Source of the DNA: Maricaulis sp947259345
GTDB lineage: Bacteria > Pseudomonadota > Alphaproteobacteria > Caulobacterales > Maricaulaceae
Reading direction: 5' to 3'
NCBI GenBank assembly: GCA_965217205.1
Contig: OZ244254.1
Location: 620,001-684,000, forward strand
DNA: 64,000 nt
This document shows, piece after piece, positions 1-8,380 of the stretch. Numbering within the stretch: position 1 is the first letter of the stretch; every line of letters starts with the position of its first letter. A model generated the notes under the pieces. That model was not told the origin of the DNA, did no database searches, and saw only the letters and a program-made list of their open reading frames with translations. The translations under genes were made by a program, and so were the position numbers.

Positions 1-978
1 GAGGGGCGTTTGTGGCGCACCCTCCCGGCGCTCATGTTCAAGCCCGGCAAGATCACCCAGAATTATCTCAGCGGCGTGCGCGCCCGCTATGTCATGCCCT
101 TCCGTCTCTATCTGACGGCCAGCGTGCTCTTCTTCCTGCTCGTCTTTGCCTTCGACGGGATGGGGGGTGTGGGCGAGGACGCGGACCCCGATCCGGCCCA
201 GGATGCCGCGGCCAATGGCGAGGCTATCGAGGCCGAACTGGCGACGCTGGACACGGAACTGGCCGAGGCCGGCCTGCCACCGGAGATGCGCGAGCGGATG
301 GCGGGCGAGGTCGAGGCGGCCCTGGCCCAGGCGGAGGCTGTCCCGGAATTGCCGCCGGAGATGGTGGCCATGCAGGAGCAGGCCAATCGGGATGAGATCA
401 AGCAGGGTTTCCGCCGGACACTCCTGCCTGAACTCTATCCGTCCGGCGAGGGGGATTCGGTCGAGGCGTTGGACGGTCCGATCGAGGTCGGCGATGGCAT
501 GATGGTCGACCCCACCGGGCTCGAGGATCTGCCACTGGAAGTCCGGGAGGCCCTGGTCGTGCGCTTTGATCGTATCATCGACACGGAGGGGCGTGCGCTG
601 GTGGTGTCAATGCAACGCTGGGCGCCGACCATGATGTTCTTCATGCTGCCGCTCTATGCGCTGATGCTGGCCGGCATGCACTTCTACAAGAAGGGCTATT
701 TTTTCTACGACCACCTTGTGGTGTCGCTGCATTTCCACGCCTTCATGTTCTTCCTGATCACCGGACTTTCGATCGCGGCGAACATCATTCCGGGCGAAAT
801 CGCGGTCTTTGCCGGATTGATCTGGTCCAACTGGTATCTCTACCGCCTGCACCGGACCGTCTATTCGCACGGGCGTTTCACCTCGCTGCTGCGCGTGGTG
901 ATTCTCGATTTCGCCTACTCCATTCTTCTGAGCATCGGCCTGCTGGGCTTGCTGATCGTGGGCGTGCTGACTTCCTAG
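1..978 (+). CDS. DUF3667-family membrane protein (5' partial)
   Basis: The reading frame is open from base 1, so the start lies upstream of the window. The visible N-terminal part contains FKPGKI and a YLSG-R-RY pattern typical of the DUF3667 family, whose members carry a zinc-ribbon-like segment before this point; that segment is not visible here. A first membrane segment follows (about residues 38-52), then a long acidic Ala/Glu/Pro-rich extracytoplasmic insertion (about 53-200). Three or four hydrophobic helices lie in the last 120 residues. The function of the family is unknown. The gene ends just before a bidirectional terminator shared with the convergent sppA gene. Confidence 0.7.
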   Translation, partial: EGRLWRTLPALMFKPGKITQNYLSGVRARYVMPFRLYLTASVLFFLLVFAFDGMGGVGEDADPDPAQDAAANGEAIEAELATLDTELAEAGLPPEMRERMAGEVEAALAQAEAVPELPPEMVAMQEQANRDEIKQGFRRTLLPELYPSGEGDSVEALDGPIEVGDGMMVDPTGLEDLPLEVREALVVRFDRIIDTEGRALVVSMQRWAPTMMFFMLPLYALMLAGMHFYKKGYFFYDHLVVSLHFHAFMFFLITGLSIAANIIPGEIAVFAGLIWSNWYLYRLHRTVYSHGRFTSLLRVVILDFAYSILLSIGLLGLLIVGVLTS

Positions 979-994
979 CGGCCGGTCGTCTGAC

Positions 995-1028
995 AAAAAA
1001 AAAGGGCCCGCATGGAGCGGGCCCTTTT
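995..1028. terminator. Bidirectional intrinsic terminator
   Basis: A perfect 8-bp stem (1004-1011 with 1017-1024, GGGCCCGC/GCGGGCCC) has a 5-base loop. It is preceded by nine A and followed by four T, so it can end transcripts from both sides. It sits between the convergent DUF3667 and sppA genes. Confidence 0.92.
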
Positions 1029-1050
1029 CCGTTTCAGCTGAAGACGATGA

Positions 1051-2838
1051 TCAGCGCGGCAGGGCCGCCTCCGAGCGCATCTGCACGCCCGGGCGATCGG
1101 CGGCGGCACGCGCCTCAAGCGCGGCGCGGACTTCCGGCAGCTCCATCAGCGCATTGAGCCGGGCCGCGGTCTGGGCCGTATCGGCCGAGACGCCGAACAT
1201 CTCCTGGAAGGCCTCGAAGGGCGAACGCTGGGCCGGGAAGCGGCGCAGGCGGATCGCCTGGTCCGGATCAATCCCCGCGAACTGGCGGGCGGCATCAACG
1301 GCATCGCGCAGACCACCAATCTCGTCGACCAGACCCAGATCCAGCGCCTGGGCGCCGGTCCAGACACGGCCGCGGGCAATTTCCAGGACGCGTTCCAGCG
1401 GCAGGTCGCGGCCATCGGCCACGCGCTGGGTGAAGTCGTCATAGATATCGGCCATCTGGCTGCGATAGGCGGCGCGCTGGCTTTCGGTCCATTCTTCCTG
1501 GGCCGAAAAGGCGGTCGCGTATTCGCCGCCGACCGACACCGACTCGGCGTTCAGCCCGACCATGTCGAAAGTGCCGTCCAGCACGATCTTGCCACCCAGG
1601 ACACCGATCGAGCCGGTCAGCGTGGTTTCATGGGCCAGAACATAGTCGGCCGGGGCGGCCAGGTAATAGCCACCGGAGGCGGCCATGGAGGCCATGGAGA
1701 CGATGACCGGCTTGCCGGCTTCGCGGGCCCGGTTCACAGCATGCCAGACCTGGTCGGAGGCGATGGCCGATCCGCCGGGTGAATCGACCCGGATGACGAT
1801 GGCGCGGACGGACGGATCGTCGGCCGCATCGAGAATGGCTTCGGACATGAAATCGCCGCCAATCTGCTCTTCACCGCCAAAGGTGCCGACCGTGGCATCG
1901 CCGGTCACGATGGCACCCTGGCCTTCGATCAGGGCGATGATCGGACCATTATTCCAGGCCGGTGCGGCTTGTTGGGAATAACGCTGAATGTCGATGAATG
2001 TGCCCCCGCTGCCGAGGCGGCCGAGCGTGGCCTCGCGGGCCTCCACGACATGCCCGAGGCGGTCGATCAGCCCGAGTGTCTGGGCCTCTTCGGCCGTATG
2101 CGGGGCGTCTTCGAAAACGCTGCGCAGCGCGTCTTCGCTGACATTGCGGTCGCTGGCGATGCGGGCCACGGCGGTGTCGAAGATCGAGCCCATATAGGAC
2201 ATGGTGGCTTCGCGATGTGCCTCGGTGAAGCCGGTTTGCGTATAGGTGTTCGCCGCATTCTTGTATTCGTGGAATTGCTCGAATTGCGGGACCGCGCCGA
2301 AGCGCTCGAACAGGCCACCGAGGAAGGTGACTTCGGCGGCCAGGCCGGCCGGGGTGAAGCTGGCCGTGTCCTGCAGCCAGATCTGGTCCGAGCCGGAAAC
2401 GGCGAAATAGCCGGTCACGCTGGTGCCTTCAAAGCCCTGGGCGTGGGTGACAACGAATTTGCCGGCATTGCGGAAATCGGCGATCGCGCCGCGCAATTCC
2501 TCGGCCACGCCCGGTGACATGCCGAATTCATTGGCGCGGATGAAAATGCCGGCGACGCGATCATCGCTCTCGGCCCGCTCCATTGTCTGCACAACATCAA
2601 CCACGGAGAGCGGTTCGGCGAAGCCGAAGGGCGAGCGCGACGGGCTGTCCAGCCGACCGTCACGCAGATCGAGTTCCAGCACCATCGCGGTCTGGGGCAG
2701 GGCAGTGTCGGTGCGGGCGCCCTCGACGGCCATGCCGATCAGCCCGCCAATCAGGAAGATGCCGAGTATGACGGTCAGGACGGATCCGACGACCACGCCG
2801 ACAATCGATCCAAAGAATGTAATCCAGAACTGTTTCAT
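1051..2838 (-). CDS. sppA: Signal peptide peptidase SppA (long form)
   Basis: This is a 595-residue inner-membrane serine protease of family S49 that degrades cleaved signal peptides. It has one N-terminal membrane anchor (about residues 5-35) followed by two tandem S49 domains, as in the 67-kDa E. coli form. The Ser/Lys dyad is visible. Lys193 lies in YKNAA of the first domain, and Ser388 lies in AASGGYY of the second, followed by the LTGSIGV motif. The start at 2838 was chosen because GGGCTC lies just upstream and the protein then begins MKQFW directly before the anchor; an in-frame codon 48 bases upstream lacks this support. It appears to be a single-gene unit. Confidence 0.93.
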   Translation of the reverse strand: MKQFWITFFGSIVGVVVGSVLTVILGIFLIGGLIGMAVEGARTDTALPQTAMVLELDLRDGRLDSPSRSPFGFAEPLSVVDVVQTMERAESDDRVAGIFIRANEFGMSPGVAEELRGAIADFRNAGKFVVTHAQGFEGTSVTGYFAVSGSDQIWLQDTASFTPAGLAAEVTFLGGLFERFGAVPQFEQFHEYKNAANTYTQTGFTEAHREATMSYMGSIFDTAVARIASDRNVSEDALRSVFEDAPHTAEEAQTLGLIDRLGHVVEAREATLGRLGSGGTFIDIQRYSQQAAPAWNNGPIIALIEGQGAIVTGDATVGTFGGEEQIGGDFMSEAILDAADDPSVRAIVIRVDSPGGSAIASDQVWHAVNRAREAGKPVIVSMASMAASGGYYLAAPADYVLAHETTLTGSIGVLGGKIVLDGTFDMVGLNAESVSVGGEYATAFSAQEEWTESQRAAYRSQMADIYDDFTQRVADGRDLPLERVLEIARGRVWTGAQALDLGLVDEIGGLRDAVDAARQFAGIDPDQAIRLRRFPAQRSPFEAFQEMFGVSADTAQTAARLNALMELPEVRAALEARAAADRPGVQMRSEAALPR

Positions 2839-3022
2839 AAGAGCCCTTTCGCCCCGCGCTTTCATGATGTGCGTCAGGCCCTGCAAGATGCAGTCCTGTT
2901 TGGCCCATTATGTAGGGTCTTGCGGCGATCGGGTCGAGGGACGCGCAGTCGGACTGTCCCGCGCTGGGCGCGCGTCCGCGATCAGGGCGGCAACAGGGAT
3001 GTCAACGAGGCGGGAAAGTGAA

Positions 3023-3099
3023 TGGTCGGAGTAGCAAGATTCGAACTTGCGACCCCCGCCTCCCGAAGACGGTGCTCTACCAGGCTGAGCTATACTCCG
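3023..3099 (-). tRNA. tRNA-Pro (anticodon CGG)
   Basis: On the minus strand a 77-nt cloverleaf reads CGGAGTA at the 5' end, pairing with TACTCCG before A-CCA. The anticodon loop is TTCGGGA, giving CGG, which reads the proline codon CCG. The T arm has GTTCGAATC and the 3' CCA is encoded. Confidence 0.96.
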
Positions 3100-3335
3100 A
3101 ACCGAGGCGCGGCTTATAGCCAACTCTTTTGCACCACGCAACGCGGCAAAGACAGCGCTCGGGAGTCGCATGCAGCCATGCCTCGGAAGTCCCCGAAATC
3201 TCCGGCATTCCTGCCGCGATGGCGGCCGGCGGCTGCGAATTGTGCAATTTGAACTGCCATCAACCGCACTGCGCCGTTGCATCCCTTCGGAGGGTTATGT
3301 AATTACCGCCCACCGTCGTAACTGACGGCCACGGT

Positions 3336-3410
3336 TGGGGCGTCGCCAAGTGGTAAGGCACCGGTTTTTGGTATCGGCATTCCCAGGTTCGAATCCTGGC
3401 GCCCCAGCCA
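3336..3410 (+). tRNA. tRNA-Gln (anticodon TTG)
   Basis: This is a 75-nt cloverleaf with acceptor stem TGGGGCG/CGCCCCA, discriminator G and encoded CCA. The anticodon loop is TTTTGGT, giving TTG for glutamine codon CAA. The T arm is GGTTCGAATCC. Five T follow the CCA and may help end transcription. Confidence 0.96.
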
Positions 3411-4044
3411 TTTTTCCATAACACGTCACAGATCGCGTCCGCATTGCGCCCGGACATCGCGCCGGATCCGGTCATTGGATCGCGTATGGCGTTGTGATGG
3501 CTTCGCTGATTCCGGTTCAGTTCTCCGCGCACGATGGCGCGACTCGCGCGGCAGGGGCGGTCAGACCCGCCTGACGCCGGCATCACCGAATTGTGAGCGG
3601 GTGCCAAGCGTCCTGATTTGTGTGCGCATCGGGTTTGGGCACGCAACTTTATGCGGAAACTTGTGCTATCCTGACGCGAACTGCAGCGCGCGGGTGATCC
3701 TGACAGGCGAATCTCGCCTTATTGTGCGCAGTTCGGGCCGCATTCCCGCCACAAAGATGTATTGATCGTAGTGTAACGCTGGTGTTAGCGTTCTTGCGAT
3801 TTTCAAGTGGCGCGGCTGCGCCGACGAGATGATGGGCCAACCATCACGGACCGGGTGGGCTGCAGTTGCAGTAACCACTCATGCAGACTTGGGACGCTAA
3901 GTCGCTGTTTCGGCGGCTTGGCAAGGCCGCTTGAACCAAGGGTAGGGGGCCAGGCCAGCAGGTTTATGCTGGCTTTGCATCGAAGTTTTATTGGGGCGGG
4001 GAGTCTTTCCAGACGAACCCGCATTGACCATTGTGAGGCGAGAA
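3411..4044. other. Gene-free leader before the Ton locus
   Basis: I find no convincing gene in these 634 bases. Frames that are open here lack ribosome-binding sites and recognisable protein character. One short inverted repeat is clear: AACGCT at 3775-3780 and AGCGTT at 3787-3792, 6 bases apart, in a locally AT-richer stretch that would suit a promoter or operator. I cannot name a regulator. Fur or an oxygen/iron regulator would be the natural guess for a Ton locus, but no clear Fur box is visible. Confidence 0.4.
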
Positions 4045-4827
4045 ATGGTGAACTTGAAGAATTTGGTTCGCGCGTCGCTTATGGCGACTGTGGCGGCGGG
4101 CGCCTTTGGGGGGGCCGCCGTAGCGCAGCTGAACCAAACGCTCGAAGTCGCGCGGGGAAATACGGCGAATGGGGCTCAGACCCAGGCGCAGATTGATCGG
4201 CTGGATGACCAGCGGACAGACATCGAGCTGGAATTCCGTGCGCTGCTCGAGCAGATCGAGTCGCAGCGCCTTTTTGTGGAGCAGCAGCAGGTCTTCCTGC
4301 GCTCGCAGGAATTCGAGATTGCCTCCCTGGAGCAGCAGATCGGTCGCGTTGACAATATCGAGCGCGATCTCGCGCCGATGATGCGCGAAATGGTTGTGCT
4401 GCTCGAGGAGTTCGTGGCGCTCGACCTGCCCTTCCGCCTGGAAGGCGAAGCCGGCCGACTGGCCCGCATCGAGCGTCTCTACGAGCTGATCGACGATCCG
4501 AGCATCTCTCCGGCGGAACGCTATCGCGTCATCCTCAACGCCTACGACATCGAAGCCTCCTATGGCCGCGGTATCAACTCGTATGACGAGGAAGTTCTCG
4601 AAGACGGCATTCCGGTCAATGTCACCGTGCTGCAGGTTGGTCGGGTCGCCATGATCCGCCAGTACCCTGATGGTCGCATGACGATCTTCCACAATGGATC
4701 GAGCGACTGGGAAGCCCTGCCGGGCAGCTATGAAGCCAATGTGACCCGCGCCATTCGCATCGCCCAGGAAGTGACGACACCGTCTGTCTTCCTGGTCCCG
4801 CTGCCTGGCCCGACGGTCGCCCAGTAA
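4045..4827 (+). CDS. DUF3450 periplasmic coiled-coil protein of the Ton system
   Basis: This 260-residue protein starts at ATG 4045, after GAGGCGAGA, and begins with a signal peptide ending near AVAQ (about residue 28). The next 90 residues are heptad-rich coiled coil (QAQIDRLDDQ, LEQQIGRVDN), then a compact globular part. DUF3450 proteins are found as the first gene of TtpC-type TonB2 operons in Vibrio and Shewanella, and this gene sits in that position, 24 bases before the ttpC-like gene. Its likely role is a periplasmic accessory to the ExbB/ExbD motor. The mechanism is not known. Confidence 0.85.
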   Translation: MVNLKNLVRASLMATVAAGAFGGAAVAQLNQTLEVARGNTANGAQTQAQIDRLDDQRTDIELEFRALLEQIESQRLFVEQQQVFLRSQEFEIASLEQQIGRVDNIERDLAPMMREMVVLLEEFVALDLPFRLEGEAGRLARIERLYELIDDPSISPAERYRVILNAYDIEASYGRGINSYDEEVLEDGIPVNVTVLQVGRVAMIRQYPDGRMTIFHNGSSDWEALPGSYEANVTRAIRIAQEVTTPSVFLVPLPGPTVAQ

Positions 4828-4851
4828 CGGCTTGGAACGGAGAGTTAAGTT

Positions 4852-6240
4852 ATGAAGACCACAATGAAGATGCTCGCCGCCGCCGTTTCGCTTGGCGTGG
4901 CGCTTACCGCCGGTGTCGCGGCTCAGACCGAGCCGGCCGGTTCCCTGAATGAACTCCTCAACCGCGTGCGTTCCGACGCCCGTGAGGCCAGCGCTGAAAA
5001 TGCCGCTCGCCTGCGCGAATTCCAGCAATCCACCAACCAGCAGCAGGCCCAACTCACTCAGGCCCGCAACGAGCTGGCAGCCCTCGAGCGTCAGGCGACC
5101 AACCTGTCGGCCGAGTTTGAAGCCAATCAGGTCCGCATCGACGAACTCGATGCCGAACTGCGCCAGCGCCAGGGTGCGTTTGGTGAGCTGTTCGGTGCCG
5201 CGCGTCAGGCCGCCGGCGAATTCGCTGCCATCATCAACCAGTCCGTCATCTCGTCCCAGTTCCCGGGCCGTGCCGACGCGCTGGAAACGCTGTCCAACAG
5301 CCGGACCCTGCCGACCCGTGCGGAACTCGACTTCATCCCGCGTCGCGTGATTGAGGAGATGATCCAGCAGCAGCAGGTCGTCACCTACAACACCCGCGTC
5401 ACCGGTATCGGCGACGGCTCTGCCGTTGCAACCACGCGCGTCGGTCCGTTTGTTGCCTTTACCAATTACAACAACAACCAGCGTTTCGCCCTCTGGGGTG
5501 AGAGCGAGAATACGGGCGCCTACAGCCTGACCGACCTGCCGGCTCAGCCGCCGGCAAACTTCGTCGGCGCGGCCTCGACCCTGTTCAACGCGGATCCGGG
5601 TGAAGTCGTGATGGGTGTTGTTGACCCGTCCCGCGGCCCGCTCCTGGACATCTACAAGGACGTCCCGGACCTGGAAGAGCGTATCGAGCAAGGTGGCGCG
5701 GTTGGTAAGGTCATCATTGGCCTGCTCGCCATCTCCGCCCTCTTCGGTATCTTCCGCATGGTCTCGCTGCTGATGACGCAGGCGGCTGTCGGTGGCCAGA
5801 AGCGCAAGTCTTCCGGTTCCAAGGGCAACCCGCTGGGTCGTGTCATGCTGGCTTATGAGGCCGCCAAGGACAAAGACGTCGAGACGATGGAACTCAAGCT
5901 GGATGAGGCCATCCTGCAAGAGACGCCGAAGCTCGAATTCGGTCTCAACTTCCTGAAGCTCGCCGCCGGTATCGCACCGCTGCTGGGTCTTCTGGGTACC
6001 GTCACCGGTATGATCAAGACCTTCACCCAGATCACCCTGTTCGGTACGGGTGACCCGCGCATCATGGCTGGTGGTATCTCCGAAGCCCTGATGACCACGG
6101 TTCTGGGTCTGGTTGCGGCCATCCCGCTTCTGTTCATCCACAGCTTCGCGCAAAGCTTCGCGCGCGGCGTTCAGCAGGTGCTCGAAGAGCAGGCGGCCGG
6201 CATGATCGCTCGCCACGCTGAAGAACGCGCACAAGGCTAA
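4852..6240 (+). CDS. TtpC-like MotA/TolQ/ExbB channel protein with periplasmic coiled coil
   Basis: The 462-residue product starts with a signal peptide (MLAAAVSLGVALTAG...AAQ). It continues with a periplasmic coiled coil of about 100 residues (TQARNELAALERQA) and a globular region. A membrane segment lies near residues 283-305. The C-terminal MotA/TolQ/ExbB domain has two hydrophobic helices, one containing APLLGLLGTVTGM. This N-terminal extension distinguishes TtpC-type proteins from ordinary ExbB. In Vibrio TtpC is required for TonB2-dependent uptake together with ExbB2, ExbD2 and TonB2, and the gene order here matches. GGAG precedes the start. Confidence 0.88.
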   Translation: MKTTMKMLAAAVSLGVALTAGVAAQTEPAGSLNELLNRVRSDAREASAENAARLREFQQSTNQQQAQLTQARNELAALERQATNLSAEFEANQVRIDELDAELRQRQGAFGELFGAARQAAGEFAAIINQSVISSQFPGRADALETLSNSRTLPTRAELDFIPRRVIEEMIQQQQVVTYNTRVTGIGDGSAVATTRVGPFVAFTNYNNNQRFALWGESENTGAYSLTDLPAQPPANFVGAASTLFNADPGEVVMGVVDPSRGPLLDIYKDVPDLEERIEQGGAVGKVIIGLLAISALFGIFRMVSLLMTQAAVGGQKRKSSGSKGNPLGRVMLAYEAAKDKDVETMELKLDEAILQETPKLEFGLNFLKLAAGIAPLLGLLGTVTGMIKTFTQITLFGTGDPRIMAGGISEALMTTVLGLVAAIPLLFIHSFAQSFARGVQQVLEEQAAGMIARHAEERAQG

Positions 6241-6254
6241 CCGGAGGAAGCGTT

Positions 6255-6791
6255 ATGGATTTCCAGGCCGTACAAACCGGCCTTCAGGAGTTCCTCGAGC
6301 GCGGGGGCCCCGTCCTGGTTGTCATCATGGCAACAACATTTGTGATGTGGGCCTTTATCCTCGAGCGCTTCGCCTACTTCTACATGGCGCATGACGCCAT
6401 GGCGAAGTCGGCGAAGAGGGAGTGGAATGCGCGGGCAGACCGGAATAGCTGGTATGCCCACGCCATCCGCGACCAACTCATCTCGGAGGTCAAATCGCGT
6501 TGCGATCAGAATGTCGAGCTGGTGAAAACCCTCGTCGCTGTCGCGCCGCTCTTCGGACTGTTGGGAACAGTGACCGGCATGGTCTCGGTTTTCGACGTCA
6601 TGGCAATCTCCGGCTCGTCCGATGCCCAGGCCATGTCGGCCGGTGTATCGCGCGCCACGATTCCCACCATGGCTGGCATGGTTGCGTCCCTTTCGGGGCT
6701 CATCTTCGCCACCCAGATCGAACTCCTCGCCAAGCGTCGCGTGTCGAAGCTGGCGGACGAGCTCGAGATCGGTGAGGGAGCCGTGTCATGA
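6255..6791 (+). CDS. exbB: ExbB-type proton channel subunit
   Basis: This 178-residue MotA/TolQ/ExbB family protein has three membrane segments: one near the N terminus (about 20-38) and two in the second half. The family motif APLFGLLGTVTGMV is present. It is the second ExbB-like protein of the locus and lacks the long periplasmic part of its upstream neighbour, so it corresponds to ExbB2 of the Vibrio TonB2 system. GGAGG lies 7 bases before the start, and the gene overlaps the next by 4 bases. With ExbD it should form the proton-driven motor in the inner membrane. Confidence 0.9.
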   Translation: MDFQAVQTGLQEFLERGGPVLVVIMATTFVMWAFILERFAYFYMAHDAMAKSAKREWNARADRNSWYAHAIRDQLISEVKSRCDQNVELVKTLVAVAPLFGLLGTVTGMVSVFDVMAISGSSDAQAMSAGVSRATIPTMAGMVASLSGLIFATQIELLAKRRVSKLADELEIGEGAVS

Positions 6792-7195
6792 GACGTCGCC
6801 AGCAACACAAGGATGATCAGGCCGAAGTGAACATGACGCCGATGCTCGACATCGTGTTCATCCTGCTCATCTTCTTCATCGTCACCGCCACCTTCCTTTC
6901 GGAAGAAGGCATCGACATGCGTCCGCCACCCGACAATGACACGCCGCCGCCGCCGGATGCGGCGCCGCCGATCGTCATCCAGGTTGATGGAGACAATGAG
7001 ATCTTCGTCAACCAGGTGCGGACCGATGTCGACCGCGTGCTGTCGGCCGTCAACCGCTTCCGGGCGGAAGAGCCGAACTCTGCGGTCCTTCTCGAGGTCT
7101 ACGACGAAGCCGAGCACGGCATCATCGTTCAGATCTGGGATGAAATGGGCGCCAATGGCGTGCCGGTTTCAATCCAGCGTCAGACCGACGGATAG
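6788..7195 (+). CDS. exbD: ExbD/TolR-type biopolymer transport protein, copy 1
   Basis: This 135-residue protein has the usual ExbD layout: a short cytoplasmic N terminus with VNMTPMLDIVFILL, where the Asp in the single membrane helix is the expected proton-relay residue. A proline-rich linker follows (PPPPDAAPP), then a periplasmic domain. The ATGA overlap with exbB indicates translational coupling. A second exbD follows 11 bases later, and this one differs by its Pro-rich linker. ExbB channels hold two ExbD helices, so the two copies could form a heterodimer. Confidence 0.9.
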   Translation: MRRRQQHKDDQAEVNMTPMLDIVFILLIFFIVTATFLSEEGIDMRPPPDNDTPPPPDAAPPIVIQVDGDNEIFVNQVRTDVDRVLSAVNRFRAEEPNSAVLLEVYDEAEHGIIVQIWDEMGANGVPVSIQRQTDG

Positions 7196-7206
7196 GGGAG
7201 GTATAC

Positions 7207-7608
7207 ATGGCTAGACGTGCAAGCCGCGTGAATACCGATGAGGAAGAAGTCGAGCTGAACATGACGCCCATGCTGGACGTCGTTTTCATCCTCCTGATCT
7301 TCTTCATCGTGACCTCCGTCTTCATCAAGGAGCCGGGTGTGGACACTGTCCGCCCCGACGCCGTGACTGAAGAGGACGAGAACCCGTCCATGCTCGTGGC
7401 CGTGACGGCCGAGAACGAGGTGTGGGTCAATCGTCGGGTCTATGAGATGAACGAACTCCGCGGGGTGATCGAGCAGTTGCTGCAAGAGAATCCCAAGGGT
7501 CGTGCCATGATCCAGGGTGATGAAGGTGCCAATATCGGTCTGATCCTCGATGTCCAGGAGCTCCTGTCGGAGATGGACGTCGAAGTGAAGATTTCGACAT
7601 TGCAATAG
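7207..7608 (+). CDS. exbD: ExbD/TolR-type biopolymer transport protein, copy 2
   Basis: This 133-residue paralogue of the preceding gene carries the same membrane-helix core (LNMTPMLDVVFILL, with the conserved Asp) and a periplasmic domain without the long proline run. A strong GGGGAGG precedes the start. Tandem exbD genes are known in some Gram-negative Ton loci. Here both keep the key Asp, so neither looks degenerate. It likely works with ExbB, the TtpC-like protein and the downstream TonB. Confidence 0.9.
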   Translation: MARRASRVNTDEEEVELNMTPMLDVVFILLIFFIVTSVFIKEPGVDTVRPDAVTEEDENPSMLVAVTAENEVWVNRRVYEMNELRGVIEQLLQENPKGRAMIQGDEGANIGLILDVQELLSEMDVEVKISTLQ

Positions 7609-7622
7609 CGAGAGGAAAGAAA

Positions 7623-8240
7623 ATGGGTAATTTCATTCGTCTCGTTATCGGTGTTCCGGTTGCGGCGATCATCACGGTCTTCCTGTTTGTGCTCATGCAA
7701 CGCCTGATCTCGGTTGATGAGGTGGTGCAGGAAGACGATGTCGAAGATCGTCAGTTCACGATCAATGATGAAGTGGCCGAGGTGGAAGCCCGTCGCCGCG
7801 ACACCACGATCGATGACGTTCAGCAGGTCGATCCTCCGCCCCCGCCGCCTCAGATCGAGCGGCAACGTGCGGAGCAGCCGTCCGAAGGTCTTGCCACAGT
7901 GATGGGCAATATCCCGGACTTCGAGGCACCGCAGCTCAATTCGGACAGCATCAGCTTCTCGGTCTCTGACCGTGACGCGCAGCCGCTGGTCCGAATCGAG
8001 CCGCAATATCCGCTTCGCGCGGCTGAGCGCGGGATCGAGGGTAGCTGCTGGGTTCGCTTCGACGTGACACCTGATGGCACGCCGACCAATATCGACATCT
8101 ATCGTTGCGACAGCTCCTTCTTCGAGCGCGCATCGACCCGGGCTGTCGAGCGTTGGCGCTATAACCCGAAGGTCGAAGATGGTGTTCCCGTCGCCCGTCG
8201 TGGCGTTGAGACCCGCTTTGACTTCCGTTTGGCTGACTAG
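7623..8240 (+). CDS. tonB: TonB-family energy transducer, copy 1
   Basis: This 205-residue protein has an N-terminal membrane anchor (about residues 5-25), an acidic segment (VVQEDDVEDRQ) and a short proline run (DPPPPPPQ). A TonB C-terminal domain starts near VRIEPQYP and contains RWRYNP. It is short, like TonB2-type proteins. Two cysteines in the C-terminal domain (GSCW and RCDSS) recur in the second TonB of this window. It should carry motor energy across the periplasm to outer-membrane receptors, none of which is encoded here. GAGAGGAAAG precedes the start. Confidence 0.92.
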   Translation: MGNFIRLVIGVPVAAIITVFLFVLMQRLISVDEVVQEDDVEDRQFTINDEVAEVEARRRDTTIDDVQQVDPPPPPPQIERQRAEQPSEGLATVMGNIPDFEAPQLNSDSISFSVSDRDAQPLVRIEPQYPLRAAERGIEGSCWVRFDVTPDGTPTNIDIYRCDSSFFERASTRAVERWRYNPKVEDGVPVARRGVETRFDFRLAD

Positions 8241-8247
8241 TGACAAT

Positions 8248-8278
8248 GGCGCGGCGGGCCTCCTTGGGCGGCCGCGCC
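8248..8278 (+). other. Stable hairpin after tonB
   Basis: GGCGCGGC (8248-8255) pairs perfectly with GCCGCGCC (8271-8278). A smaller inner pairing, GCC/GGC, lies inside. No T run follows, so it is not a standard intrinsic terminator. It could cut down read-through or protect the upstream mRNA between tonB and the TPR gene. Confidence 0.55.
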
Positions 8279-8380
8279 GACACTAGCTGTCCGGGATGAC
8301 TCAAGGACCAGCCCGGTTCGCATCCCGATAGTTTTTGGAAAGCCGGCCCGGGGAGTGGGGTCGGTATGAAGGAGCCATCG

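Noticed and set aside
3475..3765. Small open frame in the Ton leader
   Set aside because: Arg/Cys-rich low-quality translation, no ribosome-binding site and no recognisable family.
3988..6234. Long open frame (748 codons) antisense to the first Ton genes
   Set aside because: High-GC shadow of conserved DUF3450 and TtpC-like genes; its protein lacks domain character and starts with no ribosome-binding site. Similar long antisense frames at 12594-14456, 24431-26056, 26724-28040 and 34027-35571 were dropped for the same reason.
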